Shown here in pieces: positions 1 through 7,347 of a stretch of 15,017 bases of DNA. This DNA comes from Saprospiraceae bacterium (GTDB lineage: Bacteria > Bacteroidota > Bacteroidia > Chitinophagales > Saprospiraceae). The notes under the pieces are model-generated. The model searched no databases. It was not told the DNA's origin and worked only from the letters and a program-made list of their open reading frames with translations. Each line of letters starts with the position of its first letter. Position 1 is the stretch's first letter. The DNA lies in contig JALVCY010000161.1 of the NCBI GenBank assembly GCA_027009605.1, positions 1 through 15,017 of the forward strand, in the 5' to 3' direction. A program made the position numbers and the translations under genes.

Positions 1-848
1 CCACCGACCTTAGGGGATATGGGGTGCAGACCAAGGTGGATTATAATAAATATTTCCCCAAATTCAGTGTGACCCATCGTATCGGCATGGGCAAAATCAA
101 GTTGGCGGACTCTTTGGATGCGGTGGACTATAGTTGGAATCAAGGTTTTTTGGGTATGAGCATTCCTTTGAATTTTTCAAAAAATAGTTACTATCGGTCT
201 TTGAGCATGGATGTGGTTGGCGGGTATAGAAATTATGTAACGAGTCAAGACCATGTTTTGCCGAACAATACGCAAGTCGGTCTGTATGTTAATTTTTATA
301 ATTTGCAGCAACGTTCGTACCGGCAATTAGCTTCTCGATTTGGGCAATTTATCGGGTTGGGAGTGACGCATAAAAAACAAGTTCGCCAAGATGCTTATCA
401 GTTGTTTGATGCAAAAGCGATATTATTATTGCCCGGTCTGGGTCTGACCCACAGTCTGAAATTAAAGAGTCAATATCACCAGGTATTCAGCGGAAACAGC
501 CGAACGATTGTATTGGATGCCCCGCGGGGATATAGTGCGCACATTGGGAGCGAGCAAGGCTTGTTGTCCACCGTCGAATATGCTTTGCCGCTGGCTTATC
601 CTGATTGGTCGGTTGGGCCTTTATTATTTTTTAAGCGAGTGCGAACTAATTTATTTTTTGATTATGCCGATAATCTAAATGGGAAGGGATATTATTCTAC
701 GGGCTTGGAATTGATAACTGATGTCGGTTTACTTCGTTTTGGGGATGTGTTTAATTTGCCGATAGGGGTACGATTGAGCTATCTGTCAGATGTAAAATCC
801 GATGCTTTGATGGATCGTATTGGGGTGCAATTGGTGTTGGATAGGTAG
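1..848 (+). CDS. Outer-membrane beta-barrel protein, C-terminal part (5' end outside window)
   Basis: The reading frame is open from base 3 with no stop, so the gene starts before the window; the GTG at 24 is internal. About 281 residues are visible. They show alternating polar/aromatic strands, many Tyr/Phe/Gly, and short turns typical of a Bacteroidota outer-membrane barrel. The stretch near bases 580-670 (LPLAYPDWSVGPLLFFKR, then LFFDYAD) resembles the last strands of BamA/TamA-like surface-antigen barrels, which in this phylum are sometimes fused to beta-propeller repeats. The chain ends in LVLDR rather than the usual terminal Phe. No N-terminal domain is visible, so the substrate or role cannot be stated. 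The stop is followed 14 bases later by a degenerate copy of the 33-nt palindrome. A barrel is fairly sure; the BamA-like assignment is tentative. Confidence 0.6.
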   Translation, partial: TDLRGYGVQTKVDYNKYFPKFSVTHRIGMGKIKLADSLDAVDYSWNQGFLGMSIPLNFSKNSYYRSLSMDVVGGYRNYVTSQDHVLPNNTQVGLYVNFYNLQQRSYRQLASRFGQFIGLGVTHKKQVRQDAYQLFDAKAILLLPGLGLTHSLKLKSQYHQVFSGNSRTIVLDAPRGYSAHIGSEQGLLSTVEYALPLAYPDWSVGPLLFFKRVRTNLFFDYADNLNGKGYYSTGLELITDVGLLRFGDVFNLPIGVRLSYLSDVKSDALMDRIGVQLVLDR

Positions 849-862
849 GTGATGTTGATATT

Positions 863-895
863 AACTTTCCAAAAGTTTGGAGCTTTGAGCTTATT
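863..895. repeat. 33-nt palindrome family, degenerate copy
   Basis: The first 17 bases (aactttccaaaagtttg) are identical to the left arm and centre of the perfect copy at 1338-1370. The right arm has decayed (about 9 of 16 positions agree). It begins 14 bases after the stop codon of the barrel gene. It no longer forms the full stem, so it is best read as a dying copy. Confidence 0.65.
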
Positions 896-1079
896 CCGAA
901 TAAGTATTCAATTCTGAAATCAGCAATTTTTATTCTGCTTGGAGTTTTTTGTTATTCTGTTCAATTGCGCAACTGTTCAACAGGGTACACGAAAGAAAGT
1001 TTTTATAATATGTTAATCTATGTGTGCACCATTTCTCACCCAAATTTTAGCAGTCCAATACCAAGAATTTGTAGAGTTT

Positions 1080-1180
1080 CTTAGTGTAAACTTAGTGTTA
1101 TCTAAAGTGCTCTTAGTGGTAAGGAAAAATGTAATGCCTAACCACTAAGGACACGAAGTTGCCACTAAGAATCCACTAAG
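1080..1180. repeat. Cluster of CTTAGTG / CCACTAAG words
   Basis: Three forward words cttagtg(g) at 1080, 1091 and 1112 are followed by three inverted words ccactaag at 1142, 1162 and 1173. The inner pair forms a 13-bp stem with one mismatch (1112-1124 with 1137-1149) around a 12-base loop. Its function is unknown. It is not followed by a T tract, so it is not a canonical terminator. It looks like a decayed low-complexity repeat cluster. Confidence 0.55.
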
Positions 1181-1337
1181 GTGTTGATTATCAATAAGTT
1201 AAATACCGCCTTTTTGTGCATTTTTTTACTCCCGGTCTAAGATATTTATTATTTTTATATTCTAATTTTTTTCTTTCGTTTGCCCTGACTGTTCAACTGA
1301 ATCTGTTGATAGTCAGTTGATTACGAAAATCTGATAA

Positions 1338-1370
1338 AACTTTCCAAAAGTTTGAAACTTTTGGAAAGTT
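1338..1370. repeat. 33-nt palindrome family, perfect copy
   Basis: The left arm aactttccaaaagttt (1338-1353), a single G (1354) and the right arm aaacttttggaaagtt (1355-1370) form a perfect 16-bp inverted repeat. Stem position 6/28 is a T-A pair here; the copies at 1461 and 11216 carry G-C and A-T. There is no T tract on either side, so a simple terminator is unlikely. Confidence 0.85.
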
Positions 1371-1460
1371 CTGTATCGTAACCAAGTAAAATTTTGTTCT
1401 GTGCTTTAATATCTGGCTAATTTGACTTTTCGGAGCGGGCTCAACAACAGAGAATTGACA

Positions 1461-1493
1461 AACTTGCCAAAAATTTGTAATCTTTGGCAAGTT
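1461..1493. repeat. 33-nt palindrome family, G-C variant
   Basis: The arms 1461-1475 and 1479-1493 pair over 15 bp with one mismatch (1472/1482). The length and centre match the copy at 1338-1370. The stem pair at position 6/28 is G-C (1466/1488) in place of T-A, a compensated change. It lies 16 bases downstream of the OsmC-family stop codon (minus strand) but lacks a downstream T tract. Confidence 0.8.
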
Positions 1494-1509
1494 AACCAAT
1501 CCAAGCCAT

Positions 1510-1932
1510 CTATCCAACAAAAACGATATCAAAAGTAATCGGACAGTGCTTGCGCAACATAAAAGCAACCCCACAGTATCTATCAAGGGATAAATTTATG
1601 GATTTTAGCACCTTATCCGCTTTTTTCTCTGCATTTGGGCCTTCCACACGGTAAGTCAAATGAATAGACTTATAGTTTTTAGGATGCTCATCCGTCAAAT
1701 CCGCTTCTGCGGAAACTTCAAATCCGGTATAGTCCACCCGCATTTTGTCCATTAAAGAGACCACATCCATTCCGGTGCACCCCGTTAAGGAAGTCAGCAA
1801 CAAGGCTTTGGGGCCCGGCCCTTGTCTATCGCCTTTGGCAACACTGCCTTGAACTCGAATCGTATGCTCTCCGATTTGGCTATCAAATACCAAACCATCA
1901 ACCCATGATGTTTTTACTTTATGTGTGGCCAT
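1510..1932 (-). CDS. OsmC/Ohr-family protein, predicted thiol peroxidase-type
   Basis: This is a 140-residue protein of the usual OsmC-family length. The family reduces organic hydroperoxides or related electrophiles in the cytoplasm through a reactive cysteine pair. The two expected cysteines are visible: Cys52 in the motif LTGCTGMDV at the start of the central helix, and Cys120 in RYCGVAFML. An additional Cys130 follows. The segment GPGPKALLLTSLTGC (38-52) is the typical family motif preceding the first cysteine. Overall it resembles the broader OsmC-like/YhfA group more than classical Ohr (inference). It is transcribed alone, with an A-rich leader directly before ATG (reading aaaaagaaaaa on the coding strand) and no clear Shine-Dalgarno. 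Family assignment is confident; the physiological substrate is not known. Confidence 0.92.
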   Translation of the reverse strand: MATHKVKTSWVDGLVFDSQIGEHTIRVQGSVAKGDRQGPGPKALLLTSLTGCTGMDVVSLMDKMRVDYTGFEVSAEADLTDEHPKNYKSIHLTYRVEGPNAEKKADKVLKSINLSLDRYCGVAFMLRKHCPITFDIVFVG

Positions 1933-2337
1933 TTTTTCTTTTTATTTTCGTGTCTCCACAACAAGTATGAAGAACAATGAATTTTGCGACTATGGAACGT
2001 TTTTCTTAAGAATTAGTTCACTTTGGTTTCGAGTCTAAACAACGACGGCTTCTATGTAAAAATCCACCATAAGGATAAACCACATATACCCAAAATAACA
2101 AGCCCAACACGGAGATTATCCATCAACCCATCTCATAAAAACAAATGAGCGCTAAAATATGCAGCCAATAAGCTACTACACATTAAAAAAAACCGTAATT
2201 TTGTGCAAACAACAGCCAACAGGTACACTCTACACGCCGTACAAATTGTTTTGCATCTGGTAACCATCACAGGCAAAACAGTTTGGCAGGCGTACCACAA
2301 CAAGGAGTGATTCATTCTTAACCACAAACGTGAAAAT
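1933..2337. other. Divergent intergenic region
   Basis: These 405 bases separate two divergently transcribed genes and should hold both promoters. One TAnnTTTG-like box is visible for the rightward gene (2196-2203). No convincing -7 box was found for the leftward gene. A minus-strand open frame at 2133-2351 has no recognisable features and overlaps the start of the next gene. Confidence 0.6.
2196..2203 (+). promoter_or_regulatory. Possible Bacteroidota -7 box (TAATTTTG)
   Basis: It matches the Bacteroidota primary sigma -7 consensus TAnnTTTG exactly. It would give a transcript start near 2210 and a leader of about 130 bases before the ATG at 2338. No TTTG -33 element sits at the expected distance, so the call is weak. 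Confidence 0.3.
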
Positions 2338-4341
2338 ATGTCAAAAAACAATTACTTCTTCAATCCATTGAAGGCTGCTCTTGCAGCAGCCATTATCCTA
2401 GGCCTAACCGCCTTAATTATGTCTTATTCAGATGCTGCTCCCGTAGGACGCACAGGGGCTCCGGGAGAGTCCAGTTGTGTCGCCTGCCACAACACGGCCA
2501 ACTCCGGTTTTGACGGTATGATTCAATTAGAAGGCTTGCCGTCTGAAATCATAGCCAATGAAACCTACAACTTAACATTAAAGACCATTTCTACAGCGAC
2601 TAGACCGGTGCGCGGCGGTTTCTCTTTTGTTGCTTTGAATAATGCCAACAATAGTGCCGGCGCCATTTCGACCGTCGGCTATTCGGGGCTTAGTTATGCG
2701 ACCGATAATGGGCGTGAATATGTGGGACATGCCGGAGCTCAATTATTTGGTAGTTCAGACACACTTAGCTGGTCATTTGATTGGACAGCCCCTGCCAATA
2801 CAGACACTATCAATTTTTACGCCGCTTCTGTTTTGGCCAATGGAATCGGGGGGACAGATGGAGACACTGCGGTACTTTATACTGCTACCTATGCCATCAC
2901 AACGCCGCCCGCCATGGAAGTCACCATTGACAATGTGAGCGAGCCTACATGTTATAACTACACGAATGGTGTGGCACATGCCACGGTCACCAATGGCGTC
3001 CAACCTTTCAAATATCAATGGACGACAGGAGACACACTGGCTTGGGTCTATACTATGGGAGCAGGTGTTTATGGAGTCACCGTTACGGATGCCCACAGTA
3101 ACATTGCGACAGCCGACATAACCATCGGTCAACCGGAACAATTAATCGCAGAAGTTACGGCTCCGGTTACAACTATCCCTTGCGGTGAAAATGTAGAGCT
3201 AACAGTCACAGCTTCTGGCGGCACAGGAGCTTATACCTACTCTTGGAATGCAGACACCACAGCCACCGGAGATTCCCTGTTTGTCAATCAAGGAGGCTAC
3301 TATTGCGTCCAAGTTACGGATGAAAATCACTGTGCAGCTGCAGCCTGTATCGGTATCAATGGAGACCCTAACGGTGTTTTCTGTAATGGCATTTCTGCGG
3401 ACACCATCACCTGTAACTATCCTTCTAGGACGTTAATTCCGGGCGTCACTTCTAACGACACCATCTCGTATAGTTGGACCGGCCCCAATGGATTTACATC
3501 GACAGATACCTTCCCGGTAGTTACCCAAGGAGGTGAATACACCTTAGTCGCCACCATCCCCAGCGGCTGTAGTTGTACTTCTACTGTCAATGTGGTCGAA
3601 GCCACGAGCTTAGAAATAAACGTAATAGGCACAACACCTACTACCTGTGCTTACTCGTCGGACGGCGCCATAGCGGCAAATATTGTCACCGGTGCTTTTG
3701 AGCCAATTACTAGTGACCCGGTAATTAATCCGGACTCTTTAGCAGCAGGCGATTATACGGTCACCGTCACCAATGGTGTAGGATGTACCACCGTCGTCGA
3801 ATTCACCATCGAATCTCCGGATTCTATCTTTGTAACTTTGGATTCGATTACGCCGATTGTAGGTACTAATCCCGGAGCCATCCAAATCACAACAACGGGA
3901 GGCACCCCAAATTATGGCTGGGCATGGATTAATGGAGCAGACACTACGGTATTGGCAAACATCCCTAATGGCAGCCTAACCGGAATCACCATTGCAGGAA
4001 ACTATATGCTTTATGTTTTTGACTCCAATTCTTGCATCTATCTTTACGGGCCTTATACCGTTCCGCTTATTGATGCCATTCAGGATTTAACATTGGCTCG
4101 TTCCATTTCGCTTGCGCCCAATCCGGCATCCGACTTTTTCACCATCACTAAAGATGACTTAACCCAACAAAATCCGCTGGATGTACTTGTTTATGGACTC
4201 AACAACCAACTTGTCCAAAGCCATCAATTTTCCGAAAGGAGCAACACCGTTGATGTACACACACTCCCGGCCGGTCTCTATCACATTGTGTTTCAGTCCG
4301 GAGATAAAATTGCCGTCAAACAACTGATTATCAAACGATAA
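2338..4341 (+). CDS. T9SS-secreted protein with CxxCH (choice-of-anchor V-like) domain and SprB-like repeats
   Basis: This is a 667-residue predicted surface or secreted protein. A hydrophobic signal segment (about 11-28) ends near SDAA. Residues 36-188 begin GRTGAPGESSCVACHN, which fits the Bacteroidota choice-of-anchor V domain. It contains a CVACH motif (Cys47, Cys50, His51) of the type that binds c-type heme, though heme attachment is not shown. Five Ig-like repeats follow (about 195-266, 270-340, 345-422, 425-494, 496-577). The first and fourth have the SprB pattern: an early TC, a central Trp or Pro, then GxYxVTVTD/N. A T9SS type A sorting domain (about 588-667) begins with SLAPNPASDFFTI, has LPAGLYHI and ends KQLIIKR. 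It is expected to cross the inner membrane by Sec and the outer membrane by the type IX system. It is monocistronic, with a strong terminator just downstream. The domain reading is confident; its function is unknown. Confidence 0.88.
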   Translation: MSKNNYFFNPLKAALAAAIILGLTALIMSYSDAAPVGRTGAPGESSCVACHNTANSGFDGMIQLEGLPSEIIANETYNLTLKTISTATRPVRGGFSFVALNNANNSAGAISTVGYSGLSYATDNGREYVGHAGAQLFGSSDTLSWSFDWTAPANTDTINFYAASVLANGIGGTDGDTAVLYTATYAITTPPAMEVTIDNVSEPTCYNYTNGVAHATVTNGVQPFKYQWTTGDTLAWVYTMGAGVYGVTVTDAHSNIATADITIGQPEQLIAEVTAPVTTIPCGENVELTVTASGGTGAYTYSWNADTTATGDSLFVNQGGYYCVQVTDENHCAAAACIGINGDPNGVFCNGISADTITCNYPSRTLIPGVTSNDTISYSWTGPNGFTSTDTFPVVTQGGEYTLVATIPSGCSCTSTVNVVEATSLEINVIGTTPTTCAYSSDGAIAANIVTGAFEPITSDPVINPDSLAAGDYTVTVTNGVGCTTVVEFTIESPDSIFVTLDSITPIVGTNPGAIQITTTGGTPNYGWAWINGADTTVLANIPNGSLTGITIAGNYMLYVFDSNSCIYLYGPYTVPLIDAIQDLTLARSISLAPNPASDFFTITKDDLTQQNPLDVLVYGLNNQLVQSHQFSERSNTVDVHTLPAGLYHIVFQSGDKIAVKQLIIKR

Positions 4342-4368
4342 TTCCGGACAGCCAAAATTTGGATTTAT

Positions 4369-4404
4369 AAAAAAAGGTCAGCATGATATGCTGACCTTTT
4401 TTTT
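4369..4404. terminator. Strong intrinsic terminator
   Basis: A 9-bp perfect stem, ggtcagcat (4376-4384) with atgctgacc (4388-4396), has a 3-base loop. It is preceded by seven A and followed by eight T. It starts 27 bases after the stop of the SprB-repeat gene. The flanking A and T tracts extend the stem and make it potentially bidirectional. Confidence 0.93.
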
Positions 4405-4533
4405 CACCTATACAAATGGAACTTTCCTTTCCCGCTTTCTGTTCTTAACCCAAACCCCGTACTTGAACAACCTGCGATTCATCAGACAAACCAACAGCAG
4501 CCCATTCTTTACAAGTAGGACAAAAACGAACCT

Positions 4534-5730
4534 ATGCTACGAGCCTACCTACACTCTTTCAAAGGTCTATCTAAAGACATCTGGCTGCTTTCCCTAGCAC
4601 TTTTTATCAATCGAGCCGGCAACATGGTGCTGCCTTTTTTGTCTGTATATTTACATAATGAGATTGGATTATCTTTAGCCGATGTGGGTTGGATTATGAG
4701 TTTGTATGGACTGGGTGCACTATCCGGCTCTTATTTTGGAGGAGAATTAACGGATCGTTTCCACTTCTACCCTATCCTACTTTTTGCATTGACAATGAGT
4801 AGTTTAGGCTATTTCAGTTTACAATATGCGACCGGTTTTTATTCTTTTGGGATTATTATCTTTTTCACTGTTTTCTTTGCGGATTTATTTCGTCCGGCCT
4901 CCATGACGGCGCTGGGCTCCTATAGCCGGCCGGAAGACTATACCCGTTCAGTCACCTTATTGCGGCTCGCTATCAATTTAGGATATTCTATCGGCCCGGC
5001 CATTGGGGGTTGGATAGCCTATCATATTGGCTACATCCCCCTATTTTGGATAGACGGGCTCACCTGTCTAAGTGCGGCCTTAGCTATTCGATTATTTTTA
5101 CACGCCAAAAAAGTCCCTAAAAAGGAGAAAAAGACCAAGGCCACACGCCTTGCAGAATCTCCCTATCGAAACCGCTCCTACCTAATTTTTATTGCAATGG
5201 TCTCACTCATGGCGCTGGTGTTTTTGCAATTATTCACGACTCTTCCCTTGTATTTGAAGGAGCATTTCAAAATGAATGAAGACCAAATCGGCTTATTGCT
5301 TGCGCTCAATGCCTTTCTAATTGTCCTAACCGAAATGCCGATTGTACACCAATTCGACGCCAAGAATTCTAAAATCAGGATGGTTCAATTGGGTACTTTA
5401 TTGATCGGCTTGTCTTACTTTGTATTTTTGCTTACGCCCAATTGGATTGGGGTCGCCGTTATCAATATGATTCTGCTCTCTTTCGGAGAAATATTTGCCA
5501 TGCCTTTTTCTAACACTTATTGTATGAACCAAACCACCCCTGAGAATCGGGGCAAGTACATGGCCTTGTACTCTATGGCTTTTTCGTTTGCCTTAATCAT
5601 TTCTCCTGTATTAGGGATGCAAGTCTCTGCTCGTTTTGGGTTTTCGGTACTTTGGATGCTCCTTTCGGGAATCACCTTGGGGACGCTCATCGGGCTCAGC
5701 TATATTTACAGAAACCAAGAACGAAAGTAG
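4534..5730 (+). CDS. Major facilitator superfamily (MFS) transporter
   Basis: This is a 398-residue integral inner-membrane protein with about 12 hydrophobic segments. A polar, lysine-rich loop (about 190-215, AKKVPKKEKKTKATR) in the middle separates the two six-helix halves, the classic MFS layout. The loop after helix 2 carries FGGELTDRFHFYP (about 68-80), matching MFS motif A (GxLaDrxGrr). A related repeat in the second half is degenerate. PENRGKYMALYSMAFSFALIISPVLG is typical of the drug/proton antiporter type (DHA1, MdtH-like), so efflux of a small molecule is the best guess, but the substrate cannot be read from sequence. The start is the ATG at 4534; the sequence before it is A-rich with no Shine-Dalgarno. 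It appears monocistronic, with the terminator at 4369-4404 isolating it from the upstream gene. Confidence 0.88.
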   Translation: MLRAYLHSFKGLSKDIWLLSLALFINRAGNMVLPFLSVYLHNEIGLSLADVGWIMSLYGLGALSGSYFGGELTDRFHFYPILLFALTMSSLGYFSLQYATGFYSFGIIIFFTVFFADLFRPASMTALGSYSRPEDYTRSVTLLRLAINLGYSIGPAIGGWIAYHIGYIPLFWIDGLTCLSAALAIRLFLHAKKVPKKEKKTKATRLAESPYRNRSYLIFIAMVSLMALVFLQLFTTLPLYLKEHFKMNEDQIGLLLALNAFLIVLTEMPIVHQFDAKNSKIRMVQLGTLLIGLSYFVFLLTPNWIGVAVINMILLSFGEIFAMPFSNTYCMNQTTPENRGKYMALYSMAFSFALIISPVLGMQVSARFGFSVLWMLLSGITLGTLIGLSYIYRNQERK

Positions 5731-5752
5731 GGGTACACTAACGTGCACCCCT
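5729..5752 (+). terminator. Hairpin overlapping the MFS stop codon, possible weak terminator
   Basis: Arms aggggtacac (5729-5738) and gtgcacccct (5743-5752) pair over 10 bp with one A-C mismatch and a 4-base loop. The left arm includes the last two bases of the TAG stop. No T tract follows (attcgaaaaaatt), so if it stops transcription it is not a standard intrinsic terminator. Confidence 0.35.
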
Positions 5753-5789
5753 ATTCGAAAAAATTGAACAATACTCAAAATCTAATATT

Positions 5790-5969
5790 GAAGTAATGTA
5801 ACTATTTAGCCACCCGCTAATTTTTGCTAGAAAATGCCCTTTTTGCGCCTGTTTTTGCTAAAATTTTCTCACGTAGCCCAGCTACGCTTCAAAAATTGTA
5901 GCTTCAACATCCACAAAAATGCCTATTTTCTATCTAAAAATTGGGGCACCTAAACAGTTACGAAGTAAT
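5790..5969. mobile_element. MITE-like palindromic element with 8-bp target duplication (IS66-type ends)
   Basis: The 164-bp element (5798-5961) is an imperfect palindrome along its whole length. The left arm begins gtaactatttag, and the reverse complement of the right end begins gtaactgtttag. Both then share aatttttNNNtagaaaat. The centre is cgtagc-cca-gctacg (5872-5886), at the exact midpoint. Direct repeats gaagtaat flank it at 5790-5797 and 5962-5969. There is no room for a transposase. IS66-family insertion sequences have ends starting GTAA and make 8-bp duplications, so mobilisation by an IS66 transposase elsewhere in the genome is the inferred mechanism. It sits between the MFS gene and the 3' end of the DUF5723-like gene, 22 bases after that stop. 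Confidence 0.75.
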
Positions 5970-5983
5970 TAGTATTTGGAGTG

Positions 5984-7336
5984 TTATCCGAGCCCATAAA
6001 TGGTAGAACGTTTTTTCACACGACCTAGCAGTAAGTTCATTCCGGCTCTAAGATGAAAAGTTCCGGAAGACTTAGGAAAGATGAAGGTCATAATATTATC
6101 GGTTGCCATAAACATTTGAACCGGTCCGAATTTCAAGGTTGTATTGACTCCCAAATGATTGAGTCGCTTATTCTGATAAGAGACTGAGCCGCCTATCCAA
6201 GCCCAATCATTCATTTGCTGTTGTACACCGACACCAACGGAAGGCAAGATGTTGCCCATTATTTCATTGATGGCAATAACTCCGTTAAAAGTTGTTTTAT
6301 CGGTCAACTTCCAAGTCCCACCGGCCATGTAAGTAGGATTTAGCTTCGTCTTAAAAGTCCCGGAAGACGTGGCTTCCAAATTCACAAATTGCTGAATAGA
6401 ATCTAACATTCCCGCAAGGGAAGCGGTATCCAATTTGGCCAAATTAGTAATCTGTACACCATTGTATGTACTATGCTGATGGCTGGAATAGGTCGTTGTT
6501 TTCTCTTTCCAATTAATAGAGCCCATATTCGTTATACTTGAGAACACACTAGACTTATCGTCTATCTGATAAGAAAAGCCAAAATCAATGCCCACCCCAA
6601 AACCACTCTTTCCCAGACCTGGTTTATAAGTCATATCTTCAAAGGTCACATCGTTGGTATTCATATCAATATTCAAGAAATTACTGGATTTCACGGTATA
6701 GTTTGTCAGCAAATCCAAAGCATAGTAATCTCCATTGGTAGTCAACTTAGCAAAATGCTCATCCGTACTCAAGGTCTTACGACCAAATAAGAAATTGACT
6801 CGTGCACCAAAGCTCCATTGATCCAATTTACGTGCATAACCGATACCCAATTTGTCATAAGCATGAATGCTAAATCCGGGACCTACGACGAGCGACTCTC
6901 CGACATATTCACCATTGCCTTTCAGCAATAATTTGGCGGCATCATTAGAATAATCCATAGCCGCCTGGACATACATTCCATATTTTAACGAAAAAACATC
7001 TCCTCCTCCGGTAGTATAAGAAATACCCAACAAGTCTCCACTAAAAGAAGCCCCAAAAATGTTATGCTTATCAAACTTATCAATGGCTTGATTCCCATCA
7101 ATCTTGTAGCTTCCGGAAGACTGCTTGTCAAATAAATCCGAAAAACTTGGGCCGTTATGCATCATGCCAAACCCGATGGAAGGCAAGCGCACAACCCATT
7201 GATTCTCAGGAATATAGGCCGGGTTTGCTTGATCAAAATTACTCAAATGCGTCATCAACGGGACACTTATTTCTTGCTGAGCCTGCACTTGTCCTACAAG
7301 AATCCACGCAAATAATAAACTGTAAATTATTTTCAT
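5984..7336 (-). CDS. DUF5723-like outer-membrane protein
   Basis: This is a 450-residue protein with a clear Sec signal peptide (MKIIYSLLFAWILVGQVQA, cleavage before QQE). The mature N-terminus has the pattern LSNFDQANPAYIPENQWVVRLPSIGFG, typical of the Bacteroidota DUF5723 family: an NPA motif followed by the first barrel strand. The rest is a series of amphipathic strands with Gly/Asn turns (FGASFSGDLLGISY, FGVGIDFGFSYQ, WIGGSVSYQNKRLNHLG), consistent with a FadL/PorP-like beta-barrel. No enzyme motif is seen. It is the second gene of an operon, starting 11 bases after the lipoprotein gene, which suggests the two products act together at the outer membrane (inference). Family membership is recognised by pattern only; no function is known. 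Confidence 0.78.
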   Translation of the reverse strand: MKIIYSLLFAWILVGQVQAQQEISVPLMTHLSNFDQANPAYIPENQWVVRLPSIGFGMMHNGPSFSDLFDKQSSGSYKIDGNQAIDKFDKHNIFGASFSGDLLGISYTTGGGDVFSLKYGMYVQAAMDYSNDAAKLLLKGNGEYVGESLVVGPGFSIHAYDKLGIGYARKLDQWSFGARVNFLFGRKTLSTDEHFAKLTTNGDYYALDLLTNYTVKSSNFLNIDMNTNDVTFEDMTYKPGLGKSGFGVGIDFGFSYQIDDKSSVFSSITNMGSINWKEKTTTYSSHQHSTYNGVQITNLAKLDTASLAGMLDSIQQFVNLEATSSGTFKTKLNPTYMAGGTWKLTDKTTFNGVIAINEIMGNILPSVGVGVQQQMNDWAWIGGSVSYQNKRLNHLGVNTTLKFGPVQMFMATDNIMTFIFPKSSGTFHLRAGMNLLLGRVKKRSTIYGLG

Positions 7337-7347
7337 TTTTTTCGATT

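Larger units (their letters stand above)
849..1509. other. Gene-free interval with short palindromic repeats
   Basis: About 660 bases lie between the barrel gene and the OsmC-family gene with no convincing coding sequence. They are AT-rich and hold three members of a 33-nt palindrome family (863-895, 1338-1370, 1461-1493), a CCACTAAG/CTTAGTGG cluster (1080-1180) and a separate hairpin with 8-bp arms (tcaactga 1293-1300, tcagttga 1313-1320). No canonical terminator with a T tract was found for either flanking gene. An apparent minus-strand frame at 1293-1586 only reads through the palindromes. Confidence 0.7.

Noticed and set aside
1461..1493. Palindrome read as the intrinsic terminator of the OsmC-family gene
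   Set aside because: Well placed 16 bp after the stop but no T tract follows on the minus strand, and similar copies lie away from gene ends.
1293..1586. 97-residue minus-strand open frame
   Set aside because: It reads through two 33-nt palindromes (giving the repeated peptide NxPKxxNFWxV) and overlaps the 3' end of the OsmC-family gene; it is a repeat-encoded artefact.
5772..5786. 15-base word tactcaaaatctaat, also at 14928-14942
   Set aside because: AT-rich, isolated, with no shared flanks; a chance match is plausible in a window this size.
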